DNA of 16,294 nt, taken from positions 1 through 16,294 of the forward strand of contig NZ_JAWDXO010000063.1 of assembly GCF_032477075.1 (NCBI RefSeq), written 5' to 3'. This document shows positions 6,701 to 12,511 of the stretch, piece by piece (the stretch's first letter is position 1; each line of letters opens with the position of its first letter). The stretch is from Fusobacterium sp. (GTDB lineage Bacteria > Fusobacteriota > Fusobacteriia > Fusobacteriales > Fusobacteriaceae). The position numbers and the translations under genes are program-made. The notes beneath the pieces are model-generated. The model saw nothing but the letters and a program-made list of their open reading frames with translations, was not told the DNA's origin and did not search any database.

Positions 6701-7312
6701 TCTGAAACTGTTTCAGAAAGCTTATTTTCTCAAGAAGAATTATTAATGATTTTATCAAATAGTGATATTGAAGAAAAAGTAAAATTAGAATTATTAAAAC
6801 TTTCAAAGAATCCTATTTATATTACAAATATGGATTATTCATCTAATATTCAAGAATATATTTTAAAAAATAATTATGATAAAAAAGAATTTAAAAATCT
6901 GATAAAAGAATATAATCAATATGATAGCAGCATAAAAAATATTATATTTGAATTAGCTATTCCAAATATAAATAATGATTATTACATATTATTAGCTGCT
7001 TCTCCAGAATTAAGAAAAAGAATTTTTAGCTCCAATGAAATATCTAATGAGAAGAAATTAGATTTCTTAATAGCTTCATTAGAAGAAATGAATGAAAAAA
7101 AAGAAGTTCTAAAATATTTGAAATTTATGAATTTAAAAGAGTATAATGATATCTTTAAAAAAGATCTTACTCTTATAATTGCTAAAACAGCTTTTAATGA
7201 AAAGTTATTACAAAAGTTACAAGAAAAAGAATTTATTGATAATTTTAATGAAAAAGAAGAATTTTATGAAGTTTTAACTAAAAAAAGATACATAGAAAAA
7301 TTTATAGATTAA
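3797..7312 (+). CDS. YobI/KAP-like membrane-anchored P-loop ATPase, 1171 aa
   Basis: The protein opens with FYDLSPVNDITLDIYKEA, then KNIAISGSYGAGKSSVLESY, a Walker A motif (GSYGAGKS, residues 38-45) in the context typical of YobI-like ATPases. A hydrophobic stretch at about 131-163 probably forms one or two membrane segments interrupting the ATPase domain, as in KAP-type NTPases. VIVFEDIDR (211-219) is the Walker B, followed by RLREIN and KFLYLLKDDTF, the sensor-type region seen in KAP/YobI proteins. A coiled-coil-like segment follows (about 375-465). The remaining ~700 residues are Lys/Glu/Asn-rich and helical, with no motif I know, and could be a repeat-type sensing region. The start is the ATG at 3797, where AAGGAGA is well placed; the TTG at 3776 has none. 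Large KAP/YobI ATPases occur in defence loci, so a role in phage sensing at the membrane is plausible but unproven. Confidence 0.78.
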   Translation: MIKFYDLSPVNDITLDIYKEAISYSLKNNNIKNIAISGSYGAGKSSVLESYKNQEKDKKFLHISLTYFKELDDKEDKNQILNINTLESKILNQLIHQISVDKIPQTCFKVKRKTLFYNIYFYKWKSFILKDLPCLILSTTNIFRFSSFIGLSFLLGIFIYKALKVQKTKNVFKKLNLNGNEIEIAEDSNESFFDKYLNEVLYLFEEANVDVIVFEDIDRYGMGEIFGRLREINTLVNNRLKPEGKILKFLYLLKDDTFTSKDRTKFFDFIIPIIPVIDSSNSYNKILELFGKEYSEKLDKYFLQDISLYIDDMRLLKNVYNEFKIYYERLKIIEINCNKMLGIIIYKNLFPKDFSELQLNQGFVYNLFVKKDEFINNEIINLNKEINQFKEKIESIRSEHLIRIEELDFIKNNLNSLKINNRREWMDNYIVRKETIDSYKESRISKLQNQISEIEKFKNTLLNKSLKEIITSKNINTIFEIEVKNELNNIKKFDDVKTNTYFKLLKYLIRSGYLDNTYSDYMTYFYENSLSKEDKIFLRCVLDREKKEYNYNLKNPGLVLERLKENDFEEIESLNFNLLENLLENDKEKNKLVILLTQLKKTKNFDFIRKFFNLDIKSKLLVKNLNSIWKEFFKELIEEKEFSKEEEHYYSILTLYTSDKNLLNDINISNILKEYVEMKEDYLEIENPNINKLIEKFNELDIKFKKINYSLANKELFNEIYKNSMYELNFYNISLMLKEILRITSNDEISKKNYTCIYNNSSSELYNYVEDNINSYIEIILENCNSIIEDDEPVALKLLNNENIDEENKIKYIEFLRTIISSITSIEYIHLWDKLLQNGKILYSEENIILYFNEKQKLSDTLINFINLEKKPLSFENIKNIISEEIVEKFFDYILICNSLKNSIYKNIIGSFKWHYESGNFPENISKEKMNILIKLKIIRMTSKNLEKIRENYKDNLNYFITYNIDLYSETVSESLFSQEELLMILSNSDIEEKVKLELLKLSKNPIYITNMDYSSNIQEYILKNNYDKKEFKNLIKEYNQYDSSIKNIIFELAIPNINNDYYILLAASPELRKRIFSSNEISNEKKLDFLIASLEEMNEKKEVLKYLKFMNLKEYNDIFKKDLTLIIAKTAFNEKLLQKLQEKEFIDNFNEKEEFYEVLTKKRYIEKFID

Positions 7313-7321
7313 TTAGATCTT

Positions 7322-7347
7322 GTGCCAACTTTTTTGTCCTTTGGCAC
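7322..7347. terminator. Hairpin after the ATPase gene
   Basis: GTGCCAA (7322-7328) pairs with TTGGCAC (7341-7347) across a 12-nt T-rich loop, 10 bp after the ATPase stop codon. It is not followed directly by a T-run, so it is more likely a 3' stabilising hairpin or a weak first stop than the main terminator. Confidence 0.45.
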
Positions 7348-7377
7348 CAAATCTATAATTTTTTCAATAAAGTCAAG

Positions 7378-7407
7378 GGGTTACTCTCTATGAGTAACTC
7401 TTTTTTT
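7378..7407 (+). terminator. Rho-independent terminator of the ATPase gene
   Basis: GTTACTC (7380-7386) and GAGTAAC (7392-7398) form a stem with loop TCTAT, extendable by a G-T and a G-C pair, followed by seven T. The minus strand lacks a T-run after the stem, so it serves the plus-strand gene. Confidence 0.87.
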
Positions 7408-7465
7408 AGAAAAGTATTTTTCAATGGAATTTGACCAGAAAAAAATTAATAAATTCTATTATAGT

Positions 7466-7987
7466 CTATATTTTTATTGTACTTTGTACATAAACTATTC
7501 CTTTTGCTATTACTATTCCATAAATGATTATTCTATTATAAAAAATTCTTTCTCTATATTTATTCTCTAACTTATCTTCACATTCCTTATAATGAAAAAC
7601 TTCTACAAAAAACATAATTAACCAGCATAAAAATATTATATAAAAATTCTCTTTGTATATTGTAGCCTCCTGATAACTTTTTAAATAGTAAATTAGTATT
7701 CCAATTCTCAATAGATCTATACATTTGCTAAAAGTAAAAACACCAAAAAAATTAATCAAGGAAAGCCAAATTACAGTACTTCCTATAATTAGAATTAGCA
7801 ATTGTGATATCTCTTTCATATAATTTAATATTAATAAGAAACTATAATTTCCTTTTGAAGGTAGAATTCCTAATTCATCAAATTTTAATATCTGAGCAAA
7901 AAAAGTAACAAGGTATAGCATAAATAAATATCTTAATGCTGGACTACTTAGATTTTCTTTTAAAATTTTTGTGACATCTATTTTCAT
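7466..7987 (-). CDS. Small multi-pass membrane protein, unknown function, 173 aa
   Basis: Four or five hydrophobic segments are visible, at about residues 18-34, 61-82, 90-102, 114-132 and 152-168, with charged loops (EDKLENKYRER) between the last two. There is no signal peptide and no motif of a known transporter or pore family. The ATG at 7987 has a strong GGGGGAGGGG site upstream. It lies 88 bp after the HerA gene on the same strand with no clear terminator between, so it may be the third gene of the SIR2-HerA operon. A TATAAA-like element in that gap could also give it its own start. SIR2-HerA is known as a two-gene system, so a membrane partner would be unusual; an unrelated neighbour is equally possible. 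Confidence 0.7.
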   Translation of the reverse strand: MKIDVTKILKENLSSPALRYLFMLYLVTFFAQILKFDELGILPSKGNYSFLLILNYMKEISQLLILIIGSTVIWLSLINFFGVFTFSKCIDLLRIGILIYYLKSYQEATIYKENFYIIFLCWLIMFFVEVFHYKECEDKLENKYRERIFYNRIIIYGIVIAKGIVYVQSTIKI

Positions 7988-8075
7988 AATCTCCCCTCCC
8001 CCATTTTTTTAATAATGTTCTTTATTTCTATTTTTTTATATCTATTTACGATTCTATAAGATTTTATAGATTTTC

Positions 8076-9893
8076 TTATTCTTTTTTCCAAACTTCTTCA
8101 AGATTAATATCATCACTATTAGGTCTTTCTTCTTTTTTACTTATATAATCTACTTGAATTATTTTAGGCAAATCAAATGCTGTTCCTGTTAATATACAAG
8201 CACCTTGTGGCAATGTTGGAATCATTTGTTTTGAGTTTCGATCTAAAGTTGAGATAACATTATCAATCAATCTTAAATCTTTATCATTGATCAATCGATG
8301 AATAAAAAAGTTATGAAATTGTGACATAATAGTCTCGGAAATATCTGCTGGTCTTTGACTTGCAACTGTTAAGAAAAAACCAAATTTTCTACCTTCTTTT
8401 ATAATCTCTTCAAAAAGTTCTAATCTATAATCTTTCCATAATTCTGCTTCTCTATTTGATTGATTTGATAAAATATTATGAGCTTCATCAATTACTAAGT
8501 GAAAAGTCCCTTTTATTTCTCTGTTATTCTTTTTTTTATGAGCTTCAAAATATTCTTTTGCTAATAAAATTGGAAATAATTTTTTTATTTCTTGTCTACA
8601 ATTTCTTAATGAAATTATTTTTATATTTTTACTCTCCTCTGTATTTTCTTCTGAATCTTCACTTATTTCAATTACTCTGTTTAAAATTTGAGAAGTTGCT
8701 TTTATTCTAGCTATCAATGGATTAATATTATCATATTGAACATAATTCAATAGTAGCCCTTTTATTAAATCAAGCCTTGCTCTTATTTCTACTTCTTCAA
8801 ATGAGTTAATATTTTTACTTATTTCCAATGATTCTATATTTAAAATTTCTACAAACAATTCTACATTTTCAGGCTTGCCTGAATATATATAATCATTTAT
8901 ACGTTTTATTCGAAAACAAGAATTAAACCATTCTAATCTATTTAAATTTCCTGCATCTACTCCAATTATCTCTAAAATTTCTTTCATTAATTCTAGTGTT
9001 TCTCTCTTAGGATTTGTTGAATCAAACATTTTTTTATATATTATTTTTATATATTTTATCAAATTTTCTTTAGCATCTATATCGTCATTATAATTTTTTT
9101 TTCTGCCTTTTATTAAATTTTTTAAAAATGGTTTTTGAGTTTTTTCTGTTGCATGAAACAAAAGACTTAGAACTTCCTCATTCCAAAAACTACTTTTTTT
9201 TATTTTAAATTTGTCTCCTTCTTCTTCTTTCGTATTTAAATTATAAACTTTTTTATCTCTACTTAAAACATCAGTACCTATATATTCTCCATTAAAATCA
9301 ATAAAAACAAAATCACTCTTACTTAAGGATAACTCTTTGTGATTCAGTAAAGTATCATATAGCCTTGTTAAAGTATTTGATTTTCCACTACCTGTATTTC
9401 CAAATATTCCCATATGAGAATTGAATATCTTCGTCCAAGGTAAGTCTATAGATAAATTATAGTGTAAATCTTTACCAATTTTAAAAGGGATTGTTTGAGC
9501 TCCTGTAGGTGCAATTATATTCCTTATACTTTCATCATCTAACATTTTAACCATATTATAAATAATAGGAGAAAATTTAACTCCAGATTTGAATTGGATA
9601 TTTTCAATATATCCTATACACTTTGCATAAACATATCTTTCATATTTTTCCTTTTCACATTCTTTAATTTTATTTCTTGTTAATAAAATATCTCTTATCT
9701 CTTCTGATTCAATTTGACAAATAATGTCAATATCTCCTCTTATTATAGCTAAATATCCTCCATTTTTAATTCCTTCATATTCCTTTCCTTCATAAAAATA
9801 TTTAAAGTCAGAAGATACATTAAACATTTTTATTATTACTTCATTTCCTTTAACACTCCAAACAGTACCTACTTGAAATTCAGTATTAATCAT
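8076..9893 (-). CDS. herA: HerA-type FtsK/HerA-family ATPase of a SIR2-HerA defence system, 605 aa
   Basis: Domain order is typical of HerA. An N-terminal beta-barrel-like region opens the protein (MINTEFQVGTVWSVKGNEVIIKMF is its start). Walker A follows in MGIFGNTGSGKSNTL (GNTGSGKS, residues 165-172), then FVFIDFNGEY (195-204), a long helical insert, Walker B in LVIDEAHN (466-473), the sensor ASQRP (511-515) and the C-terminal QGACILTGTAFDLPKIIQVD. Defence-associated HerA proteins form hexameric rings that bind SIR2 partners; together they deplete NAD or cut nucleic acid on phage infection (reported for SIR2-HerA/Nezha). I chose the ATG at 9893, which gives an 8-nt overlap with the SIR2 stop and so translational coupling. 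In-frame TTG (9908) and GTG (9902) codons further upstream are alternatives. All catalytic motifs are intact. Confidence 0.92.
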   Translation of the reverse strand: MINTEFQVGTVWSVKGNEVIIKMFNVSSDFKYFYEGKEYEGIKNGGYLAIIRGDIDIICQIESEEIRDILLTRNKIKECEKEKYERYVYAKCIGYIENIQFKSGVKFSPIIYNMVKMLDDESIRNIIAPTGAQTIPFKIGKDLHYNLSIDLPWTKIFNSHMGIFGNTGSGKSNTLTRLYDTLLNHKELSLSKSDFVFIDFNGEYIGTDVLSRDKKVYNLNTKEEEGDKFKIKKSSFWNEEVLSLLFHATEKTQKPFLKNLIKGRKKNYNDDIDAKENLIKYIKIIYKKMFDSTNPKRETLELMKEILEIIGVDAGNLNRLEWFNSCFRIKRINDYIYSGKPENVELFVEILNIESLEISKNINSFEEVEIRARLDLIKGLLLNYVQYDNINPLIARIKATSQILNRVIEISEDSEENTEESKNIKIISLRNCRQEIKKLFPILLAKEYFEAHKKKNNREIKGTFHLVIDEAHNILSNQSNREAELWKDYRLELFEEIIKEGRKFGFFLTVASQRPADISETIMSQFHNFFIHRLINDKDLRLIDNVISTLDRNSKQMIPTLPQGACILTGTAFDLPKIIQVDYISKKEERPNSDDINLEEVWKKE

Positions 9894-10953
9894 TTTTATC
9901 ACTACCAAAAAGTTTTTTTATAAAATTTTCAAAATCAATCTTTCCATCATCTTGTGGTTTTATAAATTTTATTTTATCACTTTTAGAAATTTTTAAATTT
10001 TCTAAAAGTTCTTTTTCTTGGCTATATTGATAACAAAAAATATATATTTTCAATGTAGGATTATTCAATGCTCTTTTAACAAGGCTAGCTATATGTTCAT
10101 CTGCAAAACTAAATCCAAATACAATCAAAATTGAATCATTTTTCTCTAATTCATAACTTAATTGTCTTAAATGTTGATAATAAAATTCTTGGTATACAGT
10201 TTCTTCAAATTTATTTTTTTCAGGAAATATTATAACAAAATTTTCTCTTAATTTATTTCTTATTCCTGCTATTTTCGAATCATATTTTTCTTCTATATCT
10301 GAATTAAGTGATGTTATTTCAAGATTTTTAAATATATCTTCACTTACATCTTTTTCGTTTTGTAAATAAGTAATGAGTATTTCATCTCTATCATCATTAT
10401 AATTCCATGAAACAGAACCATGTATTTTAAAAAGATTTATGATAGGAATTTCTCTATCAAAATTATCAAAAATTCCTGTATGGAGAATTTTTTTATGATA
10501 ATTTTTCATACTAAGTTTTTTAGTTATATTTCCTGATGATCCATCATTAAAATAAAATTCAACTTTACCAGTTAATTCATCTGCTGCCTTTTCAAAAAAT
10601 AAATCATAATTTGTGGTAAAAATATTTATTCTTCTTGGCTTTTGATAACCTTCTCTTTGTAAAAAAAACAAAATTTTTTCAAGAAATTTCTTATAATTAT
10701 TGAATACTTTTTTTCCATCTGTATCTAGTTTTTCTAAAAAACAATTTTTTATTATTTGATGATAATAATATGAATAAACCAAATCCAAAACTTTATTATC
10801 AGCTTTATATCTTTCCAATATATCTTCTACTGTTAATTCTTCATTTCTATCTTCAATCCAATTTGTTTTTAAGGTTGGAATTGCACCAACACTTGCCCCT
10901 GAACCTATTAAAAAATTAATATTTTTTCCATACATGTTTCCCATTAAATTCAT
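9886..10953 (-). CDS. sir2: SIR2-domain NADase of a SIR2-HerA (Nezha-like) defence system, 355 aa
   Basis: NINFLIGSGASVGAIPTL (residues 11-28) is the nucleotide-binding loop of SIR2 proteins with its GSGAS. IFTTNYDLFFEKAADE (111-126) holds the catalytic Asn (N115), and NLFKIHGSVSW (173-183) the catalytic His (H178). LIVFGFSFADEHI (276-288) is the usual 'GySfxDeHi' strand of bacterial SIR2 defence proteins. The expected NAD-hydrolysing residues are therefore all present. The protein has no extra effector or sensor domain, and its length fits partners of HerA. The ATG at 10953 follows GGAGG by 6 nt. The gene comes first in the operon and overlaps herA by 8 nt, consistent with fixed stoichiometry. 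An extended -10 promoter lies about 100 bp upstream. Confidence 0.93.
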   Translation of the reverse strand: MNLMGNMYGKNINFLIGSGASVGAIPTLKTNWIEDRNEELTVEDILERYKADNKVLDLVYSYYYHQIIKNCFLEKLDTDGKKVFNNYKKFLEKILFFLQREGYQKPRRINIFTTNYDLFFEKAADELTGKVEFYFNDGSSGNITKKLSMKNYHKKILHTGIFDNFDREIPIINLFKIHGSVSWNYNDDRDEILITYLQNEKDVSEDIFKNLEITSLNSDIEEKYDSKIAGIRNKLRENFVIIFPEKNKFEETVYQEFYYQHLRQLSYELEKNDSILIVFGFSFADEHIASLVKRALNNPTLKIYIFCYQYSQEKELLENLKISKSDKIKFIKPQDDGKIDFENFIKKLFGSDKND

Positions 10954-11049
10954 AGAGTTCCTCCATATAAAAATAATTTTTTTACATTAAATTTTTTATT
11001 ATTTTATTCCTCAATTATTTATTAATTTTTTTAAACAGTTTTCTATTTT

Positions 11050-11058
11050 ATTATATCA
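11050..11058 (-). promoter_or_regulatory. Extended -10 promoter of the SIR2-HerA operon
   Basis: On the minus strand TGATATAAT, that is TG-N-TATAAT, is the only good promoter between the upstream terminator and the SIR2 gene. The -35 region, 15-17 bp upstream, is only T-rich and overlaps the terminator's U-run. It leaves a long AT-rich leader of about 90 nt. Confidence 0.6.
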
Positions 11059-11070
11059 TAAAATTCAACT

Positions 11071-11098
11071 AAAAAAGACTACTATTTCTAGTAGTCTT
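11071..11098 (-). terminator. Rho-independent terminator after the 175-aa gene
   Basis: On the minus strand a perfect 10-bp stem (AAGACTACTA / TAGTAGTCTT) with a 4-nt GAAA loop is followed by U6. It ends the backbone operon five bases after the 175-aa gene's stop, and marks the border between that operon and the SIR2-HerA operon. Confidence 0.93.
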
Positions 11099-11102
11099 CT
11101 TC

Positions 11103-11630
11103 TTATCTCTCATTTTCTGATTCTTTATCCTTATTTTTAGGTTTTGCCCAGGGATTTTTCTTTCCTGAAGCTTTTTCTTTTTCTACTTCCTGATCCTTAC
11201 TCTTCAAGTATTTATTTTCTCTTTCTCTGAAGTCTTTCATTTTCTCTCCATATAGGACTTCTGACATTTCTGAATATTCATGAGCATTATCTCTTACATC
11301 TTTTACATACAGCATTAATCTATATTCCAGTCCATCTGAAACTTTTTGAGTATCTTTTCCAAATTCCAAATCTCCCAGATCTATTCTGATTTTTTCTTTT
11401 ATACATTCTCCACCATAATAAAGACTGATTTTAGTTTTATCATATCCTGATTTCTCATTTGTTTCTCTTTCTTTATTTTTCTCTTTGTCATAGTCCATTA
11501 ACTGTTTGATAAAATTATAGGCTTTTTCGCCCCTTAATGATGTTTCTTCAGCTAATCCAAAGTCATTTTCAGACCAATGGAAAATTACCTGTAGTTTATC
11601 TAGTGGCTTTGTTAAAGGTTTATTCTCCAA
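11103..11630 (-). CDS. Polyvalent-protein-associated (LPD-like) domain protein with Lys-rich tail, 175 aa
   Basis: Residues ~10-95 (LDKLQVIFHWSEND, GEKAYNFIKQL, SGYDKTKISLYYGGE, KIRIDLGDLEF) resemble the small domains found at the ends of large polyvalent proteins of conjugative elements (LPD25-like, a tentative match from memory). The C-terminal ~40 residues are highly charged and end in KKNPWAKPKNKDKESENER, a tail nearly identical to that of the YwqK-like protein upstream. The start is a TTG at 11630 with GAGG 9 nt upstream, overlapping the end of the ArdC remnant by 11 nt in another frame. An A6 run at the junction means that a frameshift from an originally fused ArdC protein is also possible. 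It is the last gene of the operon. Its function is unknown; polyvalent proteins generally act in the recipient during conjugation to counter host restriction. Confidence 0.65.
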   Translation of the reverse strand: MENKPLTKPLDKLQVIFHWSENDFGLAEETSLRGEKAYNFIKQLMDYDKEKNKERETNEKSGYDKTKISLYYGGECIKEKIRIDLGDLEFGKDTQKVSDGLEYRLMLYVKDVRDNAHEYSEMSEVLYGEKMKDFRERENKYLKSKDQEVEKEKASGKKNPWAKPKNKDKESENER

Positions 11631-12367
11631 TTTTTTCAGCCTCTATACAAGCTCTGAAAAGCTCGTGGTAATCTTCTTTTAATGCCCCTATCCAACTTTT
11701 TAAATAATTGCTGTGATCCTGAAAATGTTCTCCTTCTAATTTTATTCCCAAATCTCCTTGTAGAAATACTGATCCTAATTCTGCTATAAGCTCTTCTTTT
11801 GCATATTCAGGGCTTCCAAACATATGTCCCTTATCTCGATTAAGTCTGCTTTCATGCCCTGTACTATGGATCATTTCATGAAGTGCTGTAGATAAAAAAG
11901 ATTCAGAATCTTTAAAACTTTCCCTTAATGGTAAAACTATTTCATCTTTTGATGGACTGTAGTATGCTTGTTCTTGTCCAACTTCTTTTATTGGACACAT
12001 AGAAGCAGCTATCATATCTTCAGCTATTTCCAGTATTTGTCCTTTTTCTAATGGAAGTTTTTCTAATTCAGGAATTCCTGCTATTTGTTCAGCATTAAAA
12101 ACTTTAAAATAATTTACTATAGGTTTATCTAGTTCTCAGCCATCTTGGATCTTTATATCCATTTTTAACTGCTGCCATACTAAGCCTAAATCTATTTCCA
12201 CCTTTATAATAAACTTCTGAAACTGGATTTTGTGGGCGTACTGCCATTTTATCCCACAACTTTCTAGTTGCTACATACCCTTGTTCCATACTTTTTATAA
12301 GTTCATCTACAATTTCTTTTCTGTCCTCCATTACTATTTCAAAAGCGGACTTTTTATTTTTTTCCAT
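11620..12367 (-). pseudogene. ardC: ArdC-type antirestriction protein, internally deleted (ssDNA-binding domain + zincin)
   Basis: The first part (12367 to 12125) reads MEKNKKSAFEIV... through YYKGGNRFRLSMAAVKNGYKDPRWL, the start of the ArdC N-terminal ssDNA-binding domain (DUF1738), then goes out of frame and stops. A second frame, open from 12135 to 11620, resumes at ELDKPIVNYFKVFNAEQ, the end of that domain, and continues into a zincin with STALHEMIHSTGHESRLNR and the downstream third-ligand region AKEELIAELGS. The segment normally joining these halves (the 'kqa...GekG' part, probably about 50 residues) is missing at about 12135-12145, so this is a deletion plus frameshift. The zincin half could still be translated from an internal ATG such as 12015, but no good ribosome site is seen. 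AAGGAGGGG supports the ATG at 12367. Intact ArdC proteins enter recipients with plasmid DNA and protect it from restriction. Confidence 0.8.
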
Positions 12368-12497
12368 CTTCAGCCCCTCCTTCAAGATCTGAAGGCTGAA
12401 CTATTTCTCCTTCATCAGCAATTCCATATTCTACAATTATTTTTTTATTTTTCCATTTTTTATGCTCTTCAGTTGCTTGTTCAATTTTCTTATTCAT
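12354..12497 (-). CDS. Small hypothetical protein, 47 aa
   Basis: An ATG at 12497 is preceded by GGAGGGG, and the frame runs to a TAA at 12354, overlapping the ArdC start (12367) by 14 nt. The product starts MNKKIEQATEEHKKWKN, has KKIIVEYGIADEGEIVQPSD in the middle and is mostly charged, with no membrane segment. Its position between the YwqK-like gene and ardC, with good ribosome sites on both, suggests translational coupling to ArdC. I do not recognise it. Confidence 0.6.
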   Translation of the reverse strand: MNKKIEQATEEHKKWKNKKIIVEYGIADEGEIVQPSDLEGGAEDGKK

Positions 12498-12511
12498 AAT
12501 TCCCCTCCATT

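Noticed and set aside
9894..9908. TTG start for HerA at 9908
   Set aside because: The ATG at 9893 gives the usual short overlap with the SIR2 stop and begins at the conserved N-terminal region; the five extra residues add nothing recognisable. The upstream start is not excluded.
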